DNA of 64,000 nucleotides from CBDHHC01 sp965263345 (GTDB lineage: Bacteria > Pseudomonadota > Alphaproteobacteria > Rhizobiales > CBDHHC01): NCBI GenBank assembly GCA_965263345.1, contig CBDHHC010000004.1, positions 310,001-374,000 on the forward strand, given 5' to 3'. Position 1 is the stretch's first letter; the number at the start of each line of letters is the position of its first letter. Made by a program: the position numbers and the translations under genes. A model generated the notes under the pieces. The model was not told the origin of the DNA, ran no database searches, and worked only from the letters and a program-made list of their open reading frames with translations. Of this stretch, positions 27,412 through 34,908 are shown in pieces.

Positions 27412-27515
27412 CGACAGGTATCCTATGCCTTGTGGGTGACCAGGGGTGAAAAACCCATGCTCGTGGCCTGTCGTTTTTACGGGACATAAAACTGCCTCGG
27501 AGGTCTAGCATGTCC
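27412..27515. other. Second structured stretch, candidate ncRNA
   Basis: CGACAGG (27412-27418) pairs with CCTGTCG (27467-27473), enclosing TGTGGGT/ACCCATG (with G-U pairs); next to it GGACAT (27482-27487) pairs with ATGTCC (27510-27515). No coding potential. It does not fit tRNA, SRP RNA or RNase P RNA by eye, and 6S-like features are too weak to name it. A further imperfect pairing AAAACCT/AGGTTTT lies around 27577-27625. Confidence 0.35.
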
Positions 27516-27685
27516 TTACCTAGTATGACCGCGTAAAAGCTTAAGAGACTTGGAAGATTTTTAATTTTAAGTGCACAAAACCTTCTGTCTCAAACAGACG
27601 CTTACCATTATATGGGAGGTTTTTTGGGTGAGGATAACTTTTTTGATGTTTTTTATTGCAATATATTCAATGGGTTGACAATTTT

Positions 27686-27907
27686 TCATAGTTGAAATTG
27701 TGTTAATGTTTCATCTACAGATTTATTTGTTCTGTAAACCTCATGCCATACGGCCAAGCTTGCTCCTAATTCTCTTATACATGAGCAAGCCTGGGCTTCA
27801 CAATGGCACTTTGGCAGGCCTTTTGCCGAGACGATTGTTACATAAACCACAAGCAAGGATATTGCGATGATGGTCATTGTGGCCAAGTATCTGAATGAGC
27901 TGGACAT
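27686..27907 (-). CDS. Small Cys-rich membrane-anchored protein
   Basis: 73 residues, unrecognised. A strong ribosome binding site (AGGAG) 7 nt before the ATG supports it. One N-terminal transmembrane or signal segment (about 7-27, TMTIIAISLLVVYVTIVSA) is followed by a Cys cluster CHCEAQACSC (about 34-43), which could bind a metal or form disulfides outside the membrane. It stands alone between the structured region and the next gene. Confidence 0.6.
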   Translation of the reverse strand: MSSSFRYLATMTIIAISLLVVYVTIVSAKGLPKCHCEAQACSCIRELGASLAVWHEVYRTNKSVDETLTQFQL

Positions 27908-28093
27908 CGAACTTCTCCTCTTTCTTGTTCCTATTGATGGGTCGCTTCAATAGACAAAAAGGTTCGACAGAGGGGATAATATTTGAGGGATGGAATTTGA
28001 ACTCTTATTCAACTACACTTTGGAATGCGTTTATAAAAATTGAGACTTACAGAAATTAAGGTTAAAAAACAATCTATAAAATGGATTGATTAC

Positions 28094-28921
28094 ATGAGTT
28101 CAAATCCTGAAGATATTATCTGTCATGCCGAAGCTTATGACCAAAGGACTACTGAAGCCTCTGCTTCTTTATTATGTGATGGTTATAAACTTACTGGGAA
28201 CTTTACTCTTGCAGAAATTGCTCATTTTATTCGCGCTAAAAGAGATGCACATGCGGGTCATACACTGTTTGCTACTCTCGACAATATCTGGCAGGCCGCA
28301 TATACAAGTATGCATACTACCATTACGCATGACCTTGATGATACAGATGGCCATGACCTTACTAGGCTTCCTCCTGACGCCTTTGAAGAGCATCAAGGAC
28401 GCTTAGAGCATAAGGGATACCTCACTCTAAAAGACGAATTTCCCATTCGCTATAAAAATTTTATGGCAAAAGCCAAAAAAGAATCCTCAGACTATTTGAA
28501 AGGACAACTGCTGTGGAATGAAGACAGTGAACATTGTGAAGGTTCAATTATAACCACTATGGACCTAAAATCTCGCCCAAGAGAAGAGACTTGTTTTGTT
28601 CAAATTGTTCCTGTCACATCTACTCCTGAAGCATTAGCCGCTTATCCAAATGGTTATTTTCATGGCGACTACACACCTTTCCAGAATTATGTGCTGGCTC
28701 AAATTTTATTGAGTGACTTTGGTTGTACTCTGTTTGGTATTGGGGCAAGTTATCTTGGTTTTATGTGTGATGATATGTTGGATGAGGCAATGGCCAAAAA
28801 ACTTGGAATTTATCTTGCCTCACTTTATCGAGACTATACCAGTGAAGTGCCTTTGGAGAAGAAGATCGCTTTGAAGCTAGCAGGGGAGAAGGAATTTTAT
28901 ATTGCTTATGGGGATAGATAG
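28094..28921 (+). CDS. Hypothetical protein, 275 residues
   Basis: Unrecognised. The ATG at 28094 is preferred over a TTG at 28040, which lacks a ribosome binding site. Acidic and soluble, with no signal peptide or membrane segment. Notable stretches are FIRAKRDAHAGHTLFATLDNIW, IRYKNFMAKAKKESSDYL and YFHGDYTPFQNYVLAQILL; several conserved-looking His/Asp residues but no motif I can assign. Ends at a strong symmetrical hairpin. Confidence 0.7.
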   Translation: MSSNPEDIICHAEAYDQRTTEASASLLCDGYKLTGNFTLAEIAHFIRAKRDAHAGHTLFATLDNIWQAAYTSMHTTITHDLDDTDGHDLTRLPPDAFEEHQGRLEHKGYLTLKDEFPIRYKNFMAKAKKESSDYLKGQLLWNEDSEHCEGSIITTMDLKSRPREETCFVQIVPVTSTPEALAAYPNGYFHGDYTPFQNYVLAQILLSDFGCTLFGIGASYLGFMCDDMLDEAMAKKLGIYLASLYRDYTSEVPLEKKIALKLAGEKEFYIAYGDR

Positions 28922-28967
28922 GTGATTAAGATGTGTGGTTTTAAAGGGAAGGCTAGTACATATAAGG

Positions 28968-28997
28968 TATCGGTTAGTCTATCAAGACTAACCGATA
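28968..28997. terminator. Hairpin between convergent genes
   Basis: Perfect 13-bp stem TATCGGTTAGTCT (28968-28980) / AGACTAACCGATA (28985-28997) with a 4-nt loop (ATCA), between the unknown plus-strand gene and the minus-strand PstS-like gene. No T-run follows on either strand, so termination is less certain than the structure. Confidence 0.6.
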
Positions 28998-29044
28998 AAG
29001 AGGAATGAAAATATACATTTCTTAATAATCAGAACTTCTGGGCT

Positions 29045-29914
29045 CTAGAGTTTGCCACTTTTTTTACGAGCGTCTCTTACTCTTTTGCGATAGGATTTCC
29101 AGAGTGCTCTGCCATCTTTCATATTAACGGTGCCCTGCTTCTTAATAATCTCTTGTCCTTTGGCTGTTTTAATAAAAGTCACAAAGCTTCTGATTTCTTT
29201 TGTACTGTCTTTAGGAACTACTAAGTAGAGTGGACGATGGAGAGGGTATGTCCCTTTTGCAACATTAGTGTAACTCGGTTCGATTGTGTCTAGAGCTAAG
29301 ATATTCACGTTTCTTTTACGAGCGCTACTAATACCTGTGACTGCTAATGCCAATGGTTCATTCTCAACAAATTTCTCCAGTGGTCCCGATGATTTAAATT
29401 GTTCGGCTTTCTCAGTAAAGTCTAAATTGGGATCTTGAAACAATAATTGACGAGTCATAAGCCCAACACCTGAAATCTTTCCTTTGCGAATTCCAAGCTT
29501 AAGAGGTGCATTAGGCCCACCCAATTCACCCCAATCCGTTATATTGCCAGTGAGTACGCGTTTTAGTTGATCACTGGTCAAATTTTTGACTGGGTTTGAC
29601 TTATGGGTAATCATGACTATTGAGTCCCAACCTACTGGTATCAAACGTGAATTAGTCTCTTCATGTGCCATAATTTTATGCCGGCAACTTCCACCCATGT
29701 GTGCCTTTCCTGAAGCCACATGCCTAATACCTTTAGTTGCTCCACCGCCACCTATTTTAATCAATGTTCCTGTTTTCTGTTGATAGGCTTTAGCAAGCGC
29801 ATTCATGAAGGCTTTTTTTGAAATACCACACCCGACCCATTTTAACTCTGCAGCGTGTGATGAAACTGAAAACATTATTAAACTTGCGGTAAGGATAAGA
29901 AATCTCTTAAACAT
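29045..29914 (-). CDS. PstS-like periplasmic substrate-binding protein
   Basis: 289 residues. Signal peptide about 1-21 ending SSHAAE. PBP-like domain of the PstS family: WVGCGISKKAFMNALAKAYQQKTG, GGGGATKGIRHVASGKAHMGG, KNLTSDQLKRVLTGNITDWGELGG and SARKRNVNILALD. The tail is Lys/Arg-rich. No Pst permease, ATPase or PhoU gene is adjacent, so it may serve a remote transporter or act as a stand-alone phosphate or anion binding protein. Confidence 0.85.
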   Translation of the reverse strand: MFKRFLILTASLIMFSVSSHAAELKWVGCGISKKAFMNALAKAYQQKTGTLIKIGGGGATKGIRHVASGKAHMGGSCRHKIMAHEETNSRLIPVGWDSIVMITHKSNPVKNLTSDQLKRVLTGNITDWGELGGPNAPLKLGIRKGKISGVGLMTRQLLFQDPNLDFTEKAEQFKSSGPLEKFVENEPLALAVTGISSARKRNVNILALDTIEPSYTNVAKGTYPLHRPLYLVVPKDSTKEIRSFVTFIKTAKGQEIIKKQGTVNMKDGRALWKSYRKRVRDARKKSGKL

Positions 29915-30086
29915 TCAATGGCCTATATAGCTTTGAGTTGAAAAATTCTAATTTAGTGACTAATTATAGATTATTTATCCTAAAAAAAAGCTAATAACAG
30001 TTGTTAATTTTATATTTTGAGACATTCTAAGCTGGTGGGAAAAGATTATTTAAGTGCTGAATCATTGGTAGTCATAGTGTTTTGAA

Positions 30087-30171
30087 TGGTGCGGGTGGGG
30101 AGAATCGAACTCCCACTCCCGAAGGAACGGGATTTTGAATCCCGCGCGTCTACCAATTCCGCCACACCCGC
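30087..30171 (-). tRNA. tRNA-Leu (anticodon CAA)
   Basis: Full class II cloverleaf on the minus strand: acceptor GCGGGTG/CACCCGC, D arm with GGAATTGGTAGACGC, anticodon stem CGGGA/TCCCG with loop TTCAAAA (anticodon CAA), long variable arm TTCCTTCGGGAGT, T arm GGGAGTTCGATTCTCCC, and encoded ACCA end (complement of 30087-30090). Reads UUG codons. No integrase or attachment repeat is evident nearby. Confidence 0.98.
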
Positions 30172-30405
30172 ACTTTGGTATGAAAATCGGCCTCTTATTA
30201 AGGATTGAGACGATTGTCGGTAGATGTGAAACGTGATCATAAGCATAGAATATGCTGCGTCAATATATAAGTTCGTGTTTTTCAATTTGACTGTTATTTT
30301 CTTTACTTTAAAAGACAGTATAACATTATTTTTCTTAGGATATTTGTTAGATATCTCCCACACTTTCATCTTTTCTTTGTGGCAATTAATAAGAGCGGTT
30401 GAACA

Positions 30406-31041
30406 ATGACCACACAAGCACAAATTCGCAGCATGACTGACCTTTTGGGCGACCTACAGGAAAGTGTTACTCAAGAGTCCATTAGTTTTGGGGAAATTCT
30501 TGAGGCTTTCCATGAGCGAGGCTTTGGGTTCTTTCTGTTTATTTTCGCGTTACCCATGGCGCTTCCTTTGCCCGTTCCTCCTGGGATCAATGTGTTGCTC
30601 GCAAGCCCGCTTTTGCTTTTAACGGCCCAACAGGCACTTGGACGCCATACAATCTGGATGCCGCAGGCGATAAAGAAGAGGTCTTTGTCAAAAGACAAGC
30701 TTGATAAGATTATCGATACCTCTTCCCCCTGGCTGAGAAGAATTCAGTCTTTGGTGTTCCCAAGACTTGGCTTTATTACCCACGGTATTTTCAGCAATAT
30801 TATTGGACTTCTTGGTTTCATTATGGCCTTGTCAGTCTGTGTGCCTATTCCACTGACAAATACTGTTCCAAGCCTTGGTATTGCTTTGATGGCGATTGGG
30901 GTTTTGATGAGGGATGGTCTTGCTGTGCTGGCTGGTGCCATTATCGGGTCTGCCTGGGTGGCGATGCTCGTGGCTGTGACAGTTATTTTTGGGATGGAAG
31001 GTGTTGAAATCGCGAAGTCCTTTATTAAGTCTCTGTTTTAA
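30406..31041 (+). CDS. ExoD family membrane protein
   Basis: 211 residues, matching the exopolysaccharide synthesis ExoD family: FHERGFGFFLFIFALPMALPLPVPPG, LLLTAQQALGRHTIWMP, and a C-terminal block of hydrophobic helices (ALSVCVPIPLTNTVPSLGIALMAIG). ExoD in Sinorhizobium affects exopolysaccharide production and alkaline tolerance, but most homologues are uncharacterised. First of three co-oriented genes with dsbB and an ABM protein. Confidence 0.92.
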   Translation: MTTQAQIRSMTDLLGDLQESVTQESISFGEILEAFHERGFGFFLFIFALPMALPLPVPPGINVLLASPLLLLTAQQALGRHTIWMPQAIKKRSLSKDKLDKIIDTSSPWLRRIQSLVFPRLGFITHGIFSNIIGLLGFIMALSVCVPIPLTNTVPSLGIALMAIGVLMRDGLAVLAGAIIGSAWVAMLVAVTVIFGMEGVEIAKSFIKSLF

Positions 31042-31084
31042 GCTAATGGTTATGAATAATCTTTTTTAAAATTAAGAGCTTGAT

Positions 31085-31594
31085 ATGTTCGCTGACCTGC
31101 AAAAAGCCCCGCCATTGTATATGTCCCTCGTGACACTCATTACTGCAAGTCTGGTGATTTTGGCTTCTGCCTGGGGGTTTGAGATCTTTGGCGGATATGC
31201 CCCCTGCCCGCTTTGCTTGAAGCAAAGATGGGCTTATTATTTTGCTATTGCTAGCCTTGTTCCTGCTCTTTTGCTTTATCGACATGATTATAAGATTGCT
31301 GTCTATATTATATTAGCTGCCGTGGTGCTTGCATTTATAGCGAACAGCATTTTTGGGGTTTATCATTCTGGCATTGAATGGAAATGGTGGGATGGACCAG
31401 CTTCTTGTGCTGGCGGAGGCGATGTCGGTGGTGGTGCTTCAGGCATTCTGGAAAAACTTAAAACGACACGTTTTATAAGATGTGATGAAGCGCCCTGGCG
31501 TTTTCTAGGGATTTCTTTTGCTGGCTATAATGCTATATTTTCTGCTTTGCTTGCTGGTATTGGCGCTTATGGTTTATTCGGTCGCAAAGATTAA
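31085..31594 (+). CDS. dsbB: Disulfide bond formation protein DsbB
   Basis: 169 residues, four-TM topology. The first redox pair is CPLC (Cys41, Cys44) in GYAPCPLCLKQRWAYY; the second periplasmic pair is Cys108 and Cys133 (GPASCAGG, FIRCDEAPWRFLG). Reoxidises DsbA using membrane quinone. The loop between Cys108 and Cys133 is Gly-rich. Lies 43 nt after exoD and 21 nt before the ABM gene. Confidence 0.95.
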   Translation: MFADLQKAPPLYMSLVTLITASLVILASAWGFEIFGGYAPCPLCLKQRWAYYFAIASLVPALLLYRHDYKIAVYIILAAVVLAFIANSIFGVYHSGIEWKWWDGPASCAGGGDVGGGASGILEKLKTTRFIRCDEAPWRFLGISFAGYNAIFSALLAGIGAYGLFGRKD

Positions 31595-31615
31595 TTTATT
31601 TTTTAAGGTGGAATT

Positions 31616-31903
31616 ATGAGTATTTTGCGTATTTATGAATTTCAAGCCTCAGAAGGTCATTCCGATGGTCTTCATGTTTTCCTTAAAGATTTAATGGCTC
31701 ATATGAGCCAGGTTGATGGGTGTCTTGATACTCAAATCTATAGAGGTGCTAAAAACTCAGAGAAATTCGTTGTTATTGAGAGTTGGGCTTCTCAAGAACA
31801 TCACGAAAAATCTTTTGAGCATTTCCCTAAAGAGAAGATGCAGGCTGCCAAACATTTGTTTGGAGGGCCTCCTCAAGGTGATTATTTCATAGATGCTTCT
31901 TGA
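31616..31903 (+). CDS. Antibiotic biosynthesis monooxygenase (ABM) domain protein
   Basis: 95 residues, one ferredoxin-like ABM fold: VDGCLDTQIYRGAKNSEKFVVIESWASQEHHEKSF is the typical core. Such proteins act as small quinol or polyketide monooxygenases or as heme-degrading relatives, often as dimers; the substrate is unknown. A ribosome binding site (AAGGTGG) precedes the ATG. Probably cotranscribed with dsbB. Confidence 0.88.
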   Translation: MSILRIYEFQASEGHSDGLHVFLKDLMAHMSQVDGCLDTQIYRGAKNSEKFVVIESWASQEHHEKSFEHFPKEKMQAAKHLFGGPPQGDYFIDAS

Positions 31904-32437
31904 GCCGATCTCTTGCTTTGAAAATCGTATAGTCAGTTTTGTCCTCTTACATGAAGGTTGATGGCAGCCTCATTTTTGTCATAAATCGACATGGTTGCGA
32001 AAAATTATCAAATTTTTAAAAGATTATTTTTCGCAAAAAAAGAATCATTTTTTTACTCGCCAAATTCTATTGATAAACTGGTTTAGCTTACCAATATAAT
32101 CCTTTCATCAAGAAGCTTTTTTTCAGTTAATAAAATTCTTAATAAATCGTTAAAACGAATCAAAATGCTTGCCATGTGTTTCAAATGACACATATTTTAT
32201 GTCTGGTTTTTAGAGAATCTGCGAAAGTTTTCCTCTGCCAGAGGACTAAAAAAGTTATGGTTAACAAAGGGTTAACAATTGTCAAAATTGGGACAGATAC
32301 CGTTCACATTGTAAACATAATCTTGAGTAGAAATAAAACTCAACAAGGCGATAAAAAAACGCCAGGCACTTGAAAGAACCAAAAGAGAACATATATAGGA
32401 TTTATTATAAAACAAAAGTTAACAGAGAGTGAAATCC
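31904..32437. other. Intergenic region with inverted and direct repeats
   Basis: 534 bases, no supported gene. TTGCGAAAAAT (31995-32005) is inverted at 32026-32036. GGTTAACAA occurs twice, at 32259-32267 and 32270-32278, 11 bp apart (about one helical turn), as tandem operator half-sites would be, upstream of the small ORF at 32438. Confidence 0.5.
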
Positions 32438-32641
32438 ATGAGTAAAGGGTCTACTTTTACACCAGTTGGAGCGGAAACAAATAAGATTATCTCTAGAATA
32501 CTTGAGAAAAGATCTGGAAATAATTTTAATACTTTAAATAGGAAAGAAATACTTGAAGTGAGAGGAAATGATAATACCCCCAATATCAATTCTTCTGCGT
32601 CTCTTCAGCTTAATCTTTTCGAACATGCTGTAGGCAGTTGA
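32438..32641 (+). CDS. Small hypothetical protein
   Basis: 67 residues from the ATG at 32438 (AGAGAG 8 nt upstream); a GTG three codons earlier is possible. Polar, Asn/Ser-rich, with a basic middle (ISRILEKRSGNNFNTLNRKEI) and hydrophobic tail SASLQLNLFEHAV. No recognised family. It is followed at once by tandem hairpins and the strand-skewed tract, and preceded by a direct repeat that could be an operator. Could be a genuine small gene or the coding part of a longer structured transcript. Confidence 0.45.
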   Translation: MSKGSTFTPVGAETNKIISRILEKRSGNNFNTLNRKEILEVRGNDNTPNINSSASLQLNLFEHAVGS

Positions 32642-32676
32642 ACATATAAGAACTGAGACAGGAGTTAATGAAGTTA

Positions 32677-32880
32677 GGCAAATACATTCAAAAGAACAGA
32701 ACCACCGATGGCTTCGTATGGCATAGTCCCGCGTTTCGTCGCCACCCTCTTGAATGTATTTGCCGCCAAATTTGAGAGTAACAGGGAAAATTATCTGCCC
32801 CACTCTGTTACCCTCAATTTAAACATGAGCGTATTTGCTATTTCTTGCTCTAGCCCCCTCATGGAAATAGCAAAATCATG
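32677..32880. other. Three consecutive strong hairpins, candidate structured RNA
   Basis: Hairpin 1: GGCAAATACATTCAA (32677-32691) / TTGAATGTATTTGCC (32750-32764), perfect 15 bp with a 58-nt loop. Hairpin 2: 32768-32784 / 32805-32820, about 15 pairs with one bulge and one mismatch (GTAACAG/CTGTTAC core). Hairpin 3: TTTGCTATTTC (32834-32844) / GAAATAGCAAA (32864-32874), extended outward by CATGA/TCATG (32824-32828/32876-32880). They follow one another almost without gap and no ORF of note crosses them. Confidence 0.6.
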
Positions 32881-32925
32881 TTGCAAGCGGAGTGTATCGA
32901 GTTTGCTTGTATTTAAGTAGTGTAT

Positions 32926-33366
32926 GAGTTGCGTAAGTGTAGTAGAGTTAAGCGTTTTATTAAGTTTGCGTATTGTTGCGTTAAGAGTACATGGTTTTAA
33001 TTGGTTTTGCGTATCCAGTAAGTTGCGTTGTGTAGCAAGACGTGAGTGTTTTAAAACGTCTTAGTATTCATGATGGTATGCGTTTTTTACCTGTGTTCAT
33101 GAGTCTGTCTTATTCGTTGTGTAGAGTATCATGAGTAATGCGTACTTGTAGTGTTTGAGTATTTGTATCAGTTGAGTTGCGTATACGTATGAGTTATTGC
33201 GTAGTTGTATTGCGTAAGCGTAAAAAGTATTGAGTATCTGAGTAAGTTAGTATTGTTGCGTAAATTTAGTAGCGTATTGAGTAAAGCAGTATTTTCATGC
33301 CCCCAAATACATGACTATGCTGTCAGTAAGTGTAAAGCGTATTGAGTATTAAACTATAAATAGCGT
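32926..33366 (+). repeat. Strand-asymmetric array of GCGT/GAGT words
   Basis: On the plus strand GCGT occurs 16 times (32931, 32952, 32968, 32978, 33009, 33025, 33080, 33140, 33179, 33199, 33212, 33218, 33258, 33272, 33337, 33363) and GAGT 14 times, usually as (A/T)TG(C/A)GT(A/T); I find no ACGC or ACTC in the same span. Spacing is irregular (6-65 nt). The plus strand is G/T/A-rich and C-poor. No ORF longer than 60 codons crosses it. Flanked by the tandem hairpins and a 14-bp hairpin. Confidence 0.75.
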
Positions 33367-33395
33367 ACCCCGTTATAGGAATTATGCGGAAAACT

Positions 33396-33435
33396 CCGAA
33401 CTCAGACTTATCTTACCCCTCAAGTCTGAGTTCGG
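33396..33435. terminator. 14-bp hairpin downstream of TauE-like gene
   Basis: Perfect stem CCGAACTCAGACTT (33396-33409) / AAGTCTGAGTTCGG (33422-33435), 12-nt loop. It lies 25 bp beyond the 3' end of the minus-strand permease gene and at the edge of the skewed tract. On the minus strand it is followed by AGTTTTCC, on the plus strand by TATTTCTATC, so it could terminate from both sides. Confidence 0.75.
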
Positions 33436-33460
33436 TATTTCTATCTCTTCTGAAATCCTC

Positions 33461-34384
33461 TTAAACAACTACTGCTGATAATAATATCCAAATTGTACAT
33501 AACCATTTTATTGGGTTAGCGCCAATGCGGGTTACTGTTAGACGAGCGATATATCCCCCGATTATTGCCCCTGGTGCTACCATTAAAGCAATATCTAATC
33601 TTAACGCGGGATTATCCCAGATAAAGAATGCGCAACATAAAACTGTTACAGATGTTGTCACAACAGCAAGTCCGATTGCATCAACAGCGTCATATCTTCG
33701 TAAAATTAGATATACTGCTAAGAGCTCACCAACACCTATAGAAATCCACGAGACCAATACCCCTCCAGCAATGCCAACGATTATCAAAGGAATGATCTCA
33801 AAATTTAAATTGTTTTCAGGGTTTCTTTCTGTTTTATTTCCAAACAATAAAGAAAAGAGCATGAAGCATCCAAGAATTAATGAGAGATATTTAAATAATA
33901 CAATTATATCATTAGACGCTTTTATATTGTAATGCAGACACAAAGCGGCGGAAATGCTTGAAAAGACACTCACCAATATTGCAATGAAGTAAAAATTTGA
34001 TGTGCTAAGACGACCCTTTTGGGGATTGGCTAGCCTATGGGATTGATAAGCCATTGATCCCATTGTCATACCAAAACACTGAATTAAAATGCTCGATGTA
34101 AGTATCGAAGCATTTGACAGACCTAAATAATAAAAGGCAGGGACAAATATGATTCCTCCACCAACACCAGTTGCATTGGCAAAAAAAGCTCCAAAAACTC
34201 CTAATAGGATGAGCCAAATATTCTGAAAAATAATGTCAGAGCTTAATAATGTTACGATTAAGCTCACACATATGATTGGGTTAATAATTTTTATAAACCA
34301 AATAACTCTCAGACCGAGCCGGGTATATTCTTCGTTTGTTTTTGAAATATTATATTTTTGTAAAAGCATATTAAGTATCACCAT
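33461..34384 (-). CDS. TauE/SafE family permease
   Basis: 307 residues with about eight hydrophobic helices. The TauE/SafE hallmark is GATGVGGGIIFVPAFYYLG after the first helices, repeated in spirit by IAGGVLVSWISIGVGELLAVYLILRR in the second half. Members move sulfite, sulfoacetate, taurine-derived or other organic anions. No sulfur-metabolism genes are adjacent, so the substrate is open. The first ~25 residues precede TM1 and are soluble. Confidence 0.9.
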   Translation of the reverse strand: MVILNMLLQKYNISKTNEEYTRLGLRVIWFIKIINPIICVSLIVTLLSSDIIFQNIWLILLGVFGAFFANATGVGGGIIFVPAFYYLGLSNASILTSSILIQCFGMTMGSMAYQSHRLANPQKGRLSTSNFYFIAILVSVFSSISAALCLHYNIKASNDIIVLFKYLSLILGCFMLFSLLFGNKTERNPENNLNFEIIPLIIVGIAGGVLVSWISIGVGELLAVYLILRRYDAVDAIGLAVVTTSVTVLCCAFFIWDNPALRLDIALMVAPGAIIGGYIARLTVTRIGANPIKWLCTIWILLSAVVV

Positions 34385-34481
34385 AACTCAATTCATAGGC
34401 GCTGAATTAAAGCACAATGGAACAAAATATGTCAAAAGTAGAATAAACTGTTTGTTATATTAAGCCTAATACAATTTTGTT

Positions 34482-34658
34482 TTACAGTTCAGTTCCAAAG
34501 AACATTGAGGCTACACCTAGGCCTACTGCCATAACACATGCTAATGCAGTTTTTGCAGAACTCTTCGTTAAGAATATTCCAGAACACTTATTCTCAATTT
34601 TTTCAGCTAGAGGTGTGTTCAAAATTTCAGAATTTACCATTGAAATCGTATTCATCAT
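34482..34658 (-). CDS. Small single-TM protein
   Basis: 58 residues, ATG at 34658 (or 34655) behind GGGAG 5-8 nt upstream. Polar N-terminal ~30 residues (MMNTISMVNSEILNTPLAEK), then SAKTALACVMAVGLGVASMF as one predicted membrane helix and a very short tail FGTEL. Unrecognised. It sits between the permease and the big ATPase gene, all on the minus strand but well separated. The shape resembles small membrane-acting peptides (type I toxin or holin-like), but that is only an analogy. Confidence 0.5.
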   Translation of the reverse strand: MMNTISMVNSEILNTPLAEKIENKCSGIFLTKSSAKTALACVMAVGLGVASMFFGTEL

Positions 34659-34848
34659 AATATCTCCCGTTTCCTTTAATGATGTCTTGATGTTGAAATC
34701 ATATTGTCATAGAGGCTCAGGGGAAGATGTGATATTCATCACAGTTTTTAAAATTGTTCTATTCTGGAAATTTCAAATGTTATTAGAAATATGAGTTAAG
34801 TTATTGTTACTTATAACTATTTGTTTTTTTAAATACTATATTCACATC

Positions 34849-34882
34849 CAGAGCACATATTTGTGAACATATATGCGCTCTG
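34849..34882. terminator. Hairpin downstream of the ATPase gene
   Basis: CAGAGC (34849-34854) pairs with GCTCTG (34877-34882), continued inward as CATAT/ATATG after single-base bulges. It lies 27 bp past the stop codon of the minus-strand ATPase gene. No clear T-run, so a weak or Rho-aided terminator. Confidence 0.5.
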
Positions 34883-34908
34883 AAAAGAATATTCGTTTTA
34901 GCAATTCA

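Noticed and set aside
27360..27530. 6S RNA or tmRNA at this site
   Set aside because: Short words recall 6S RNA but the long closing stem and central bubble are missing; no tRNA-like acceptor or tag peptide frame for tmRNA is visible.
30087..30171. tRNA-Leu as an integration site
   Set aside because: No integrase, no duplicated tRNA 3' end and ordinary chromosomal genes on both sides.
32176..32373. 65-codon frame before the small ORF
   Set aside because: Overlaps the direct-repeat promoter-like region, lacks a ribosome binding site and has no coding signature.
32926..33366. CRISPR array
   Set aside because: The repeated words are 4-7 nt, spacing is irregular (6-65 nt), and there are no long identical repeats or cas genes.
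32677..33435. Retron or diversity-generating element
   Set aside because: No reverse transcriptase gene is in the window, and the hairpins do not pair like retron a1/a2 ends.
34477..34794. 105-codon frame on the plus strand
   Set aside because: No ribosome binding site and poor coding character; the minus strand at 34482-34658 has a better-supported small gene.
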